Shown here in pieces: positions 38,001 through 48,600 of a stretch of DNA of 64,000 nucleotides. Source of the stretch: Branchiostoma floridae (Eukaryota; Chordata; Leptocardii; Amphioxiformes; Branchiostomatidae); NCBI RefSeq assembly GCF_000003815.2, contig NC_049997.1, positions 16,231,189 to 16,295,188 of the forward strand, written 5' to 3'. The translations under genes and the position numbers were made by a program. Position 1 is the stretch's first letter. Each line of letters begins with the position of its first letter. The notes beneath the pieces are model-generated. The model was given only the letters and a program-made list of their open reading frames with translations, made no database searches and was not told the DNA's origin.

Positions 38001-41000
38001 CATCCTGGATTCGTTGAAGATTAATTTCGGCGCTGATGATTTTTATTCTATAGATTATGATGGAATAAAGACTATTTAATGTGTTTATGGGGTACTTAAG
38101 GATGTTGATGAGCAAAGGTTCATTCACCTATCATAGAACAATTCATTCACCTAGTAAACCCAATTCAGTCTGTTCTAGGAGGCAGACAATCTAATGAGCG
38201 ATTTTGAATTTCAAGCAATATTTAATACAGTTATTCAGCTATAAACGTATTTCATACTTCTAGCACACCCGTATGACCATATCGTTTAATAGTATGAAGC
38301 AAAATATCTTTGAAAAGTTTATTTCCACATTTTGAACCTGAAATCTCTGTTTGTTTGTGTCTATTTATTTGTTTGTTTATTTTTCCACATCAAAGGATAC
38401 ACCCATTCTGCACGTAGCATTTCAGTTGGCAGAGTCGACTCCTTTTTGGCGCCTTGGTCTGCTGAATCGGAGGGCGCGAACATGGTGATGGGGCGGCCTC
38501 GCAGGTACTGACGAAACACTCCATTTTGTCCTTGCGTGAAGAAAACAACATTGTCATGTAATTAGTTATCTAAAAGGTAAAGATAACGGCAGTCTTATGG
38601 CCGTTTTGAGGTCGTATGGAGCAGTGGGTTGTTATCCACTGTGTCTAGGACACTGTATTGCAAGGCGGAGCCCATCCCTCTCCTTCCACTGCCTTTTACA
38701 TCCCCAACCGAAGGCAGGTACCGGTTTTTACACCTGGGTGGAGCGATGAAAATCGTGTAAAGTGCCTTTCTCAAGGGCACAGTGGTTCTCTGGCTGTGGA
38801 ATTTGCTAATAGTCACGCGGCTATTCGGCGCTACAATTAGTAATTACGATAATGCATGTCCACTTTAATTCAAGGATAAGATGAAGGTTTTCAATTATTT
38901 CTTTTGTGTATCATCATCATCATTTGTCATCGTCATGATGAGGTGCATCGTTTTGCCAATGATATATATTTCGTGTATAATTTGAAAAAAAAAAAACAGA
39001 CTCAGAATGGACACGAATATCAGTTTTTCTTGACACTTACACAGCCGGCTTAAGCTATTAGTATATTGTACAAACCTGTTCTAGTTTATAGCAATGTAGC
39101 GATTAATGAGAAGTATACAATGTTATACGTTTTTCGACCCATTTGGTAGCTTTTCTTATCGGCCAGACGTTTCAGATAGCATCAATTATCTTTTCTAGGT
39201 CACTTACGAAAGATAATGGGTGCTACCTTAACATGTACTACACCATGCTATGTGATTTTCTATGTGTACATATTGTATATGATGTATATATATATACGAT
39301 GAACATTTGTAGATTTGTAACCATTTTGCTATGTTAATGATAGTGGTTTTATATTGACAATGTTTACTGCAATGATTTTATATGTAACTTAACATGTATT
39401 GTTCTCTCCCAGGGCTAGCCCTTGGCAATAGCCTATGGCTACATTTGCTTGAGTAACTTTTGTATTGTGTGCGGGTAACTTTGTCGACCCACAAACTGGG
39501 ACTCGAATTAGCTACAGACAAGTAAGCTTGACATAGATGCACAAAAGGTCAATGACCGAACATCTTCCATATTTCGACAAAGAACATAAATACTATTACT
39601 AAGTCTTATTTACCTTTGGCTACAAGACAGTTCTAAACATAACGTTAGAGTTTGAACCGAAAGAAACGTAGCCAAAACAATAACATTAGTGCCCTTGGTT
39701 TCTAAAAAGGCCTGATTATTGTGTTGTACGGATAACATCAATTGTCCTTCTCCCCACCCCCAAAATCGACCATACTCTGTTAATCCATCAAAACAGTTGG
39801 AAAATGAGCAACTATATGCAGTAGATTGGGAAAACATCATTAAATGGATAATGATGTCGTAGAATCAAATCCATAATAAAGTAGAAAAATTAGTCAATTC
39901 CACATTATTCCCAAGATGGTATTTCTTGCCTTTTGTTCCAACATTTAAGAAATATTCCTAACATTCTAACTGTGATAAGTAACTGTTTATAACTGTTTTT
40001 AACATCTGTATGATGTTCTAAATATTTTCTACAGAATTCATACGTATTAGAAACATTTCTAGCATCAAATGCATCATTTATGTTAGTTTCTAAACTGTTC
40101 CAATACACATTCATCAGTTGTGATCACATGTTCGAACATTGAAACAATATTGAGATATGAAAGAACATAGTATGTGTGTTCAGTCATTTGTTCAACCTTC
40201 CTTGCCACTTCGATCTTTCAAGAAGGCAACTATTTTGTCCATTTTTTTCTTCACAAGCTCGCATTAGTTTTGGGGTCCCCAGAGGATGCCATCCATATAA
40301 TAAAATCGACACGCCTTAACGTACAGTCACATTGTTCTTTTACCCAAGGACGCTATCTCATATAATCAAACATAATGTCCTTGTTTGTAAGGGCAATGAC
40401 CCGTAGCTCAACGTTTGGAGATAAACACCAGTAGTCAACAATTACACATCTGGACAATAAAGTTTCCAATCTACACCGACACGAAATGTACGTTAACACG
40501 GCATGCCACGAAGTCATTAAATGAAATGTATTCAGTGTTTTTGCATTAGATCTACTTTCTGATAAATGTCCGTTCAAATTATGTTTTGCATGATGTTACT
40601 AAGGTCAATGACCCGTATCTTCGACGTTTCGACCTAACCACAAATCTTCAACATGCTTGACTACATTTGTTGTTGTTTTATGTGAAGAAGATTTAAATCT
40701 ATATACCCGGCTACGAAATGCATGAAATCTACAAAAACGTGGCCAGAAAATGACATGTTTTCTGTGTCCCTGCATTCATTTCTTATAAATGTCCATTCAA
40801 ATTATGTTTTATACAACGTACGCAACTAAGGCCAATGACCCGTGTCTTCAACGTTTCGACCTAACCACAAATCTTCAACATGCTTGACTGCGTTTAGAAC
40901 ATGTTTTGTAAAGACACCTGCACTATGAAGAAAGTGAATCTACACTGATACAAAATTTACGTTAACACCACTGTCACTAAAACGTAGTCAGAAGAAGAAA

Positions 41001-41967
41001 TGTTTCAGTGTATATTTGCATTAGATTTAAGATAAATGTTCTGTCACCTTGTGGTTTTATACGACAAAAGTAACGTCCCATAGATGTGTACACTATGATT
41101 ATCTATTGTCCTGGGGGCTCTGTATGCTGACGGTTGAAAACATCATTCGTAAGTAAACAAAGAGATACGCCAAAAAACAGTTACTCAAGACAGTTTCCAA
41201 AAAACATATCCAGTTGCTTGAGTATACGTAACTGCTTTTATCGTATCTTATTACCTGGATGTCTAACCTTTATTGACGTAAACAAGGAGATGTTTGTGGA
41301 ATCATAAATTTCATATTTTAATCTCGCATGCCTCAACTCAGTACTCAGCAGTTAAATTATACAAACGCTATGAAATATTTGAATTGAATTACCGGTAGAA
41401 TTTTAGAATATAAGAACATTTACCTATTGGCTTGTCAGTAATTTCTTGCTTCTTGAACTCAACAGATGACCCCGACATGCGAAGCGTTGAAGTCGATTCC
41501 GAAACAAATCGTCTCTGTTTGGCCATTTCTGCAGTTTTATCCCCCGTCAGGTTGAAAATAGGCAGAGACTGCCCTCTCAAAAGAGGCTTCGGTTTTGGTG
41601 GCATTTTCTTGCTCTTTTCTTCGTTCTTTTCTCCGGTTAGGTTGAAAATTGGTACTGATTCAACTCTCAGTAGCGGTTTGGGCTTTGGCATCTGCTTGCT
41701 CTTTTCTTCGGTTTTCTCCCCCGACAGTTTAAAATTTGGTGACGATTCAACTCTCAGTAGCGGCTTGGGCTTCGAGGTTCTCTTCAACTGTGGTGAATTC
41801 GTTGCTTTCGAGTCTTCAGTAGAAGATTTGGCCACTGGCTGACGGTGTTGTTGTTGCAGTTGTTCATCACTGGCCTCTGCGATGACCTCGTTCAGTTTGA
41901 ACGCAGGCATGGATTGTCCTCTTATTAGAGGCTTAGGCTTCAGTTTTGCCTTGGTAGGGCCATTCAT
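20520..41967 (-). CDS. EML: EML-family microtubule-associated protein (HELP plus WD40 propellers)
   Basis: Seventeen minus-strand coding exons in consistent phase give a complete 937-aa protein: 41967-41424, 38530-38401, 37105-36956, 36302-36260, 35883-35824, 35455-35354, 27912-27817, 27381-27223, 26566-26470, 25840-25683, 25103-24957, 24597-24466, 24031-23964, 23408-23223, 22840-22678, 21742-21584, 20939-20520 (stop 20520-20522). Residues 1-181 are basic and low-complexity, with four copies of a KPKPLLRxxSxPxFxL motif. Residues about 184-275 form the HELP segment (GQNGVFRQYLRGRP, WVYGYRGRDC, QRHYLGH). WD repeats follow to about 839 (VTVWDW-like, SGDYELLYWD, STGGMDCSVIQW), enough for the tandem propeller of this family. 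A Ser/Pro-rich tail ends the protein. EML proteins bind microtubules; no N-terminal coiled coil of the vertebrate EML1-4 type is seen. The ATG follows a likely acceptor near 42003, so a 5' untranslated exon lies upstream, unlocated. Confidence 0.95.
21789..21851 (-). pseudogene. Partial duplicate of an EML exon
   Basis: Sixty-three bases matching 21680-21742 (the acceptor side of the penultimate EML exon) with one substitution that changes His to Arg, preceded by the same acceptor and AAAC repeats. It has no donor: the copy runs straight into TTTATTTACTA. A decoy acceptor upstream of the real one, created by a tandem duplication of about 107-110 bp. Confidence 0.85.
22989..23142. mobile_element. 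CAGTAGA-ended MITE, copy 1
   Basis: Begins CAGTAGAAGCCAGTTAATTG after TA and ends in a degenerate inverse (GCTTCTATTG). Internal text (GCACAACGGGTTAACGCACAC, GGTGCGGCCCAGCTAGATAA) matches copy 2 in opposite orientation. TA target and CAGT end suggest a pogo/Tigger-type derivative; family assignment is inference. Confidence 0.65.
23733..23882. mobile_element. Foldback MITE
   Basis: About 150 bp with inverted ends TTCGGCTCATAATACACTTT and inner arms TCGCTGATTACTGG around a loop at about 23810-23835. In an EML intron; no coding sequence. Confidence 0.7.
25467..25640. mobile_element. CAGTAGA-ended MITE, copy 2
   Basis: A 174-bp element with ends CAGTAGACGCCG...GTTTCTACTG flanked by TA (25465-25466, 25641-25642), inverted relative to the copy at 22989-23142. 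In an EML intron. Confidence 0.8.
25925..26270 (+). repeat. Dispersed repeat with a CA-microsatellite tail, copy 1
   Basis: Shares order and text with 28665-29030: CCTGCAGTT..., a block AAAAATCAA..., TTCTGCAGTACCAAGG, ACTAAATATCATTA..., GAGGTTA..., a (CA)n tract (26190-26247), and an end with GGAGGT. A diverged fragment of the same type is near 45890-46085. Probably a SINE- or MITE-like family; origin unknown. Confidence 0.65.
26940..27160. mobile_element. MITE with CTGTAAATGC ends
   Basis: A 221-bp element with inverted ends CTGTAAATGC and TA target copies (26938-26939, 27161-27162). The interior repeats GTTCGCGG / CCGCGAAC on both arms. Intronic in EML; no coding sequence. Confidence 0.8.
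28010..28110 (+). promoter_or_regulatory. TATA-less promoter-like cluster upstream of the BTB gene A
   Basis: Contains CGCCATTTTG (YY1-like, near 28013), the palindrome TCTCGCGAGA (28031-28040, typical of TATA-less, often bidirectional promoters) and CACGTG (28101-28106). It lies 100 bp from an EML exon and about 280-370 bp before the ATG at 28383, so it is likely the promoter of the nested plus-strand gene. Confidence 0.5.
28383..29531 (+). CDS. BTB/T1 (KCTD-like) protein with Cys-rich tail, gene A
   Basis: Two exons, 28383-28633 and 29084-29531 (AG|G split Arg codon, GT-AG), encode 232 aa. Residues about 22-115 are a KCTD-type BTB/T1 domain (WVRLNVGGTMFETTRTTLA, FLDRLLAEDSGF, YRIDRDPEVFRVLLNFAR, GFYMLRQGAL). 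The tail has a conserved HHNGL motif, then a C-x4-C pair, CISC, and WCHKCLRCLECQ. The last part resembles the first zinc finger of a LIM domain with Cys in place of His and no second finger; I do not recognise the whole. KCTD-type BTB domains oligomerise and often bind cullin-3; that this protein does so is inference. It lies inside an EML intron on the opposite strand and is the first of three tandem copies. The intron contains a dispersed repeat with a CA tract (28665-29030). Confidence 0.85.
28665..29030 (+). repeat. Dispersed repeat with a CA-microsatellite tail, copy 2
   Basis: Same family as 25925-26270, ending with (CA)n at about 28955-28997 and CATGGAGGTAA. It fills most of the intron of BTB gene A. 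Confidence 0.65.
30590..30984 (+). pseudogene. Degenerate first-exon unit of the BTB family
   Basis: Upstream sequence (CCCGTCAACAGCC...ACGTCAAAA, then GCTTGTTACACAAA before an ATG at 30664) matches the leader of the other BTB copies, but the following frame (MASVAASVVYVQEEE...) has no BTB motif and ends at 30982. A related decayed unit is at 33217-33560. Probably remnants of extra tandem copies; a real short gene cannot be excluded. Confidence 0.45.
31006..31130. repeat. Inverted repeat with TGTTATAGTTTCGCCCTTT arms
   Basis: The arm at about 31009-31028 is repeated inverted at about 31110-31129. A direct copy of the left arm (TGTCATAGTTTCGCCCTCT) stands upstream of the BTB gene B start at about 31237. 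Confidence 0.6.
31306..32577 (+). CDS. BTB/T1 (KCTD-like) protein with Cys-rich tail, gene B
   Basis: Exons 31306-31553 and 32133-32577 (split Arg codon AG|A) encode 230 aa. The start is placed at MASEEANAT by alignment with gene A; an in-frame ATG at 31264 would add 14 residues. Residues about 20-115 are the BTB/T1 domain, almost identical in DNA to gene A from about 31368 to 31553. The tail keeps HHNGLIF, CSIDKC, CISCH and WCHKCLRCLDCQ but otherwise differs strongly from gene A. No membrane segment or signal peptide. Function unknown beyond the family statement for gene A. Confidence 0.85.
33630..34950 (+). pseudogene. BTB/T1 Cys-rich copy C: truncated first exon, intact second exon
   Basis: The first exon is gutted: after ACAACAAA the sequence jumps to the codons for DSGFSPPADGVYRIDRDPDVF, with donor at 33717. 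Most of the BTB domain is deleted and the ATG at 33630 is out of frame (stop after 14 codons). The second exon (34521-34950, acceptor ACCCTCAG) is fully open and encodes RNGQLLLSP..., HHNGLVL, CLNDKC, CISCH and WCHRCLRCFDCQ, with every conserved cysteine. Either a recent pseudogene, or exon 2C is used by splicing from the first exon of gene A or B; the frame would be kept. Confidence 0.75.
37550..38115. repeat. Degenerate direct duplication in an EML intron
   Basis: A block of about 140 bp (TCCTGGATTCGTTGAA..., TTTTTAT..., ATGG...GAATAAAGA) at 37570-37715 recurs at 38000-38130 with many differences. No coding sequence. Confidence 0.55.
38621..38800 (-). mobile_element. SINE fragment (body), inverted
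   Basis: Reverse match to the body of the SINE at 54966-55255 (AACCCACTG..., CTAGACACAGT, AAAAGGCAGTGGAAGGAGAG-type text). Head with the tRNA part is absent. Confidence 0.65.
40391..41065. repeat. Tandem repeat, about 220-bp unit, three copies
   Basis: Units start at about 40391, 40602 and 40828 with GGYCAATGACCCGT, followed by CAACGTTTCGACCTAACCAC in units 2 and 3, and each ends with an AAATGTCC-TTCAAATTATGTTTT-like block. In an EML intron; no coding sequence. Confidence 0.75.
41155..41275. repeat. Foldback of the ACATCCAGGTAA repeat family
   Basis: Arms GAGATACGCCAAAAAACAGT and an inverted counterpart ending ACCTGGATGTCTAACC. Relatives with the words AGACATCCAGGTAA, ACTCAAGCAACTGGATATG and CAGACGTTTCAGA occur near 22180-22310, 29635-29775, 32670-32760, 48288-48520 and 63195-63375. 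Confidence 0.6.
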
Positions 41968-43325
41968 GGTGAAAATCCCACCTTTTCTTCCCCAGCTGAC
42001 ACGTAGGAGGTTCAAAAAAGAGATGTCAAGAACTCGGTCGTGTCATTGGTTGTTAGATACTACCTGGCTTTCCTTAGTGAGACCTAGGTTGAACTGATCC
42101 GTCCAACCGATTTGTCAGTTACAAAAGGGACATTAGATGTGTCACATTGTAGGACCGGTTGGGCTGGTATCTAGGGACGTCCCTCGCTCACAAAAGTGTG
42201 CAGAAATTAGAGATTAGCGGGAGAAAGGGAGTGGGTTAGAGGCAAGAGAAACGGTTGAGTGCCGTCTAAATGCTTGATGAAGCCATGCGGGTTTGAAGCA
42301 ACAAAAATGTTCCAGATTAAAAAAAAAACATAAACAGGTATAATGTGACAAGAAATTCACAAGCAACTGAAGCTAAGATTTTAGATAAATACAGACACAG
42401 GTATGTAATAAACTACGTACCAAGTAGTATTCACATATTAATATAACAGAGTTCCAAGTAGTTTTGCGAATTTTCTTATATCCTGTATTTACATGCACAT
42501 CCGACCTAGGATCTTTCATTGATGAAAGCTCCTTGATTCAACACTGTAGTGCTGACGAATTTCAGCATTGGAAAGTGCTGACACATATTATGTACAGATG
42601 TCGAGCAATAAAGTTCATCATCATATAATATTTTCCGCCCTCGAAAAAGAGTACAGTGGTGGTCTACTCTGAGATATTGTAATTATGATATGTTAGTTTC
42701 CAAAACAAGTCAAGAGCAACGCATCTTTTGGTTATTATACTTTCGTTTCTATCTGTCACATAGAAATTAAACTCATAGGCCTAAGTGAGAAAATGTTGTG
42801 TTTCCGATTAATGCCCCGACGTCCATTGCTGAGGTCACTTTGACCATTGAACACCTGGAATATATACCAGTGCGGAAATTTGTGGTTTTCGTAAACTTGC
42901 AACTCTAAAGCTGTTGATAGCTGACCAGTACTAGGGGGTAGTAGTGTACGTATGGCCTTGCATGATCTACAGATCTCTAAACCCCAACCTTTTGACCTAG
43001 CCTTTGTTTCCACAATATTTCGTTCGGGGCCTGCAAATGTCGGGCAGGTCGCTAGGAGCGTGATTTAGCCATGTCTTCTGACCTCCCTGTATTTCATTGA
43101 CGTCGGTTGGACTGCTAGACAAAAATGCTTTCTCCATATTGTCCTGTGACATCATAGCAAACGTCTCTCAAAAACCTTTCTTACGAGAAGCAGAAAAGCA
43201 AAGGTCATCAAAACTTGCAATTGTTTGTAATATACAATGATAATGTAGAGTTGCATCTCAGAAGAACAATTTGTCAATTTTGTTGTTAAGCAAGTCACTG
43301 TGGAAGGTTCTGAAGTGGTTACCAT

Positions 43326-43733
43326 TAGGGCTGGGTATCGGTACATTGTACCGCGGTACAAAACCGATTTTTCATATTGGACCGGTCCATAAAAAAACGG
43401 ACCTGAAAAAATTAAGCGGACCGGATGTTGGACCGGTTAGAAAATAAATAGATTATTTTATCAGGCATTCACACGTTTTGCCGCTTGCAGGTGGAAGAAA
43501 ATAACAAGAATGAAGTAGAGTTTATAGTAATTTCTACCAAGTTTGACAGCCAATCGTACAGGTGTATTTAGCGTCGTAGGGTTTTAAAACGCCAGTGTAA
43601 ATCTAATACTCCACCAAACAGATTTCTTTGTAGTGAAATGGACCGTTGGTATGAGTCATACTGAATCAGGCCCAGATTCAGGTCCGGACCTGATCCTCTG
43701 GACCTGAATTTTCTGTACCGGTACCCACCCCTA
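43326..43733. mobile_element. Non-autonomous hAT element (TAGGG ends)
   Basis: Inverted ends TAGGGSTGGGTAYCGGTACA and an exact 8-bp target duplication GTTACCAT (43318-43325 and 43734-43741). End motif and 8-bp duplication are diagnostic of the hAT superfamily. 408 bp, no transposase. A diverged relative is at 62567-62770. Confidence 0.9.
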
Positions 43734-44550
43734 GTTACCATGGTTTCTACCAGTATATGACGTAATAGGGGGGGGGGGGTTGTATAACTGGTAATTTACT
43801 TGTAAATTCAGGAATCAAGAACTGAAAGTATGATTTGTAATACAGTATAAATGTTCAATATCATCATAAGGGTCTATATTTTGTATAAACATTTATGTTC
43901 CTCAAAAAATATCTATGAAGGTTGTTTGTAATCAATAAATGTTGTATTCTAGTGTCATAAGCACTTTAAAGGAGCATGATTCCACTCCACACGGGAGACT
44001 ATTTTTTTCCGATAGATATTAATTTTAGGAAGTGATAACTGCATACTACTTCACATTATACGATAAAGTACCCAGTTGCACCACATGCCTCAAAAGCATT
44101 CAGTCTTCTACTAATTATATATAACTCCCCAAGTACCCTCTAATTGAATTAATCCTATGGCTGAATACAATGCAAAGCTTTTAACGGTTACAAAACTAAT
44201 TTCAGGTTCGCTAAGAAATCTCGTCTTGTTCTTGTATTCTTTGCTATCTTATGAGCAATTTGCCTTCTCGGTGTGCTTAGCGTACCTCATTTATTCCAAA
44301 AATATGTACGATAAACAGTGTTTTTGCGTATAGGGAATGCATGGGTAGGGTCTGCATGGGTTTAGTAAGTGTCAATATTGTAAACATCACGTAATTCATC
44401 CCAAGGTGAATTCCACAAAATTCGGCTGATTATGTATTCATTGCCACATTATCTATTGGAAAACAAGACTCCCTTCTGGAGTGGAATGCCCCTTTTAACA
44501 CACACATCATATCACACAAGTCTATTTTATGTACCACATGTTATAGCACC

Positions 44551-45609
44551 TTTATTAACAGCCCATATGTACAGTCATATTGAAGGAGCATTGAAAGAGA
44601 GTTGGTAGATTTTGATGCGTTTACATGTATAAGTACAGTACAACAAACAATCCTGCATTTTTACAATTCAGATAGCTATTTGCATATGTCAATCATTTCT
44701 CCAGTAAGGAGATTTGCTGTTTTCATCAGATCCTGAGAGGGCTATGTACAATTTTTTGAATGTCAAATTTGTTTTCCTGACACTATACTGTGATTTTCCC
44801 TGGGAAAGATTAAAGATGCGTAAAAAAACAGTCTTTGATATACAGCTGCTGTTCTTAATTTGCTATCTCTTAAAAATGTAAACATGGCTAAGACATTGCT
44901 CCATTGTCTTAGAGCAGCAAAGTGAAAAAAATCATTTCTGAAAAGCACTTGTGGGAATTATAATGATACTTCCTATAAAAATTTGCTGCAAAGAGTAAGA
45001 ACATTTTTGCACACATTTCTGTTTATAACAGAACTTGAACAGTCAAATAGCTTGACAGTTAAAAGTCAGTATTTACATATTTCATTTGTTAAAATTCCTA
45101 TTTCTAAACCAGGTTTAAAACGTGCAACAGCCCTTAGTGAGAAAAGAAAACTTTGAAATACTTTTTATCATGCAGCAACAATATTCAGCATCAAAAAGAT
45201 GTCACTATTTTTAGTAGGATTTTCCTGTTTGACAAAACTGTGCAAGGACAAATATCTATTGGGAAAAATATACTCATCCATGCATCATATTAGTCATATA
45301 CACATACATGTGCTACCAGTTATAGTGCATTAACTGGCATTAACAGCATACATGCACTTACATTTTGTAGCAACAAGATCTGAACAATTTTTGGTTTGTT
45401 TTAGACTTGCATAGAAGAAAAATTCTCATAACAACGATAACAGTTGCAAAAAAATTGCACTGCATATTGATAAAAGTTCCAAAACCGAACAACAGAACAG
45501 AATCTATGACTACAATTCAGGTGCTATGTTTCTTCTATCCCATAAACCATCAGCATTTTTTTAAATAGTACTAGTATGTACAATTAAAAAAGAGTTCTTC
45601 TTGTGAAGA
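44551..45609 (-). other. Probable 3' untranslated region of the Bcl-G-like gene
   Basis: Downstream of the stop at 45610 the minus strand is AT-rich and without motif-bearing frames; AATAAA on the minus strand at 44551-44556 is a plausible polyadenylation signal, giving a 3' region of about 1.05 kb. Inference from position only. Confidence 0.4.
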
Positions 45610-48600
45610 TCAGTCGATCTCGGATTCTCTGGATTCAGCTTCTGACGTCTCAGTGTCGGGGTCTTGTTCTTGCTCCGTTAGCTGACCCTGCAGAAAAATA
45701 ACAAAAATTCATGTCAATCAAAATCTATTCATTCATCTATTAATCTTTTAGCGTAAAATAGGTAGTGAACTGACATATTGACAATTCAAAATAATTTTTC
45801 TTAACAGTAATTTTTGCACTAAAAAAAACAAACAAAAACATAATAGAACTCTACGAAGCTATCATTACACAATATATCGTTTACAAACAAACACACTACT
45901 GCAGCACTGTGGGAATGACCTACAATGTCAATTTTCCACCATGACCTTTGTCTCCTTGATTGCAAACTTCCTACCAAATATCATGAAGATCCATCAACTG
46001 TGCTTCTCAAGTTATGCACACATGCGTGTACAGCCCAAACAATAGCTCAACCGAAAACATAACCTTCTTGACAAAGGTACTTACTGTATGCGTCATAGCA
46101 GACCATACCACTCATGAATGCCATCTAGTGGAATAAAATAGTACTGCAGTAAAAACACAACGACCTACCCATCCATGACTGGCTATCCATCCAGCGAAGG
46201 TGTTCTCCAAGTACTCCAAGCAGAAGTTACGGAGGACCCTCGCGTAGTCCGTCGTCACGCCGACCGTCTTGATGGCGAATTTTGTGAAGCCGAACACCAT
46301 GGCGAGTTGGGAGAGCTCGATGTCCCTTCCGGAATCGCGGTGTACGATGGCTTGTACGCGGGTTGCCATCTCCTTGAACTGTTCATACGTCATGTTTTCT
46401 CCCATTTCGTTGCGTAGTTCGACTGGGATAGGCTGATTGTCCTAACACAATAGAAGAATGAAATTGAACTTTTATTACACTCATTTATTGGGGCTTAAAA
46501 CATTTATGAAAGAATTGGTATAAAAGGGTAATAATTCAGATTCGATTACTAAGGGGACCACTATATCTGGTGAGTAATTATAACCGTGAATCATACGGGA
46601 TCATATTTGTTTACTTTTCAAACCATATATGGCACACACACAAACATATAACAGCTGCAAATTGACCTCCATGACCCATTCGCAGACTATGACATCATAC
46701 ACAGGAACTACTAAAGTTCTGCCTAAGGCCACCCCACTGTCAAGGCCAACCTAAATCGCATGTTACATCATCTGATAACTGTATATGGCATAATTAGTCT
46801 CTATGGATTTTGAAATAGCCTGCTATCTATTATAGTGTTTACCTCAGTAAGGTCATTTACTGTAAAATATGTTATGTTTGAAAAAGATTCTGAAATAGAG
46901 TCTCTAGTAGTACTTAACTATTTCTTGTTTGCAATTAGTAAATCCAATTACTGTATATAAATAATTCATTTTTGTCAGTTTCTCATAAGCTACTATCATT
47001 ATGCTAATCATAAATAATAATCATAAATCATAACTCATCAAGGTAGGAGCTATTGAGTCATAATGCTAATAGACATATAGACATTTACAATGTAATGAGT
47101 GTTTTACATGAATGGTCAATTTGGTAACAACAGTAATAAAAAACTACACAAATACTTTATTGTGGCACATATGGGTATCATCCAATATTATCATTATTGG
47201 TTTGACCAATGTCCTGTCATGTTTGACGAAAACAGAATATTTGCTATATAATATACAATGTCTTGCAATCTTGTATGGTTTTAATAAGAAGTCTTGTACA
47301 TCAATTAAGCTATGCATTCTCAAATAGAAATTAAAACTCTAGATAGAATTCTGATTCCTCAAACTTGAGTGTCATGGAAGTGGAAAAAATCTAAGCATCT
47401 AAACTTTTTAGAAAGTTGATATCGGGAATCGAACCCTGGATAGTTGTTCAGTTTGTACTTACATGGTTGAGCCTGACTCCGTCATCCTCCTCGAGCAGTT
47501 TACACAGGTAGCTGGCCATGGCCTGCTCCACTGCCGTGATCTCTGTACCGCTCGCCGTTCTGCTGGGAACTGTACAACATGGGAAACAAAAAAACAATGT
47601 ACAGTCAGGCAAGGCATTCAGAGATGGCAGACTTCATTACATTCTTTATCTATACTGCTTTGCAACACTTGATTTCTATTCATTTATTTATCAACCTTGT
47701 AGGGTAGTTCCACCTACTCATAGACAGGAATAGCAGCATAGGATGTAATAAACATGCACTCAATGCAAGGCCATCCTCTGTGATGGATAAAAATCGACAT
47801 GTAAAGAACATATAATAAAACTGTCTTCCTTGTGTAATTTTTCACCAAAACAGATGCCGTTGAACAGCTTAGACTACTGGTCAGCAAAATTTACACCTCA
47901 AAATGCAGGAAATATCGTTTCAGAGGGTCTAGATTTTAAAATTTTTCTAGGAAGCATGACCCTGGACTCCCCTAGGAATGCTGCGCCGGTGCTCAATAGG
48001 ATTCAAAATCAAGGTGACGGAAAATGATTTCAGGCTGGCTACAACCCTGTATAAAAACAATAACGTACCTTCTAAAGTGGACGAAACGCCACCAGAGGCA
48101 CCTTGGGGGGCACCGCTCGGACTGGGAGTTGAGTTAAAATGGCGTTCCAGAATGTCGTCCCCCATCTGACCGATTCTAGCTGCGATCATGTCTAACAATT
48201 TCTCCCTCTCCTCCTGCGTTCTCTCATCTGGTGTCCTCCGGCCATCTGCTTTAAACAAACAAACAAACAAACAATACTATAGCAAATATGTAGACATCCA
48301 GGTAATATGATACTGCCTCCAGCTTTTGAATTTTTCTGTCCCATTTGTTTGTGTGCCTATGTTGTTGTTTTTCCCTGTCAGATCTGTCATTTAAATCTGT
48401 CATAAATTTAAGATTTTTGGGACAGATATCATGGGGCAAAAAAAAATATGGTCGAAACAATGTTTCTATTCTGGGACCAAGGGATAGGTCCTGGTAAGTT
48501 AAAAGACATTTCAGATAGCATCTGCTATGTATTTTGTTAAGTGACTGAGAAAAACTTGGCAAGCAAATATTTCAAAATCATATTCGGGATCTTTGAAGAA

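Noticed and set aside
40391-41065. CRISPR-like array
   Set aside because: Units of about 220 bp are diverged throughout with no constant-repeat/variable-spacer pattern; the genome is eukaryotic.
41432-41842. 136-aa plus-strand frame with repeats
   Set aside because: Antisense of the EML N-terminal exon, which joins in frame to the HELP exons.
20520-41967. Assignment to the EML5/EML6 type
   Set aside because: Only one HELP segment is present; EML5/6 carry three HELP-propeller units.
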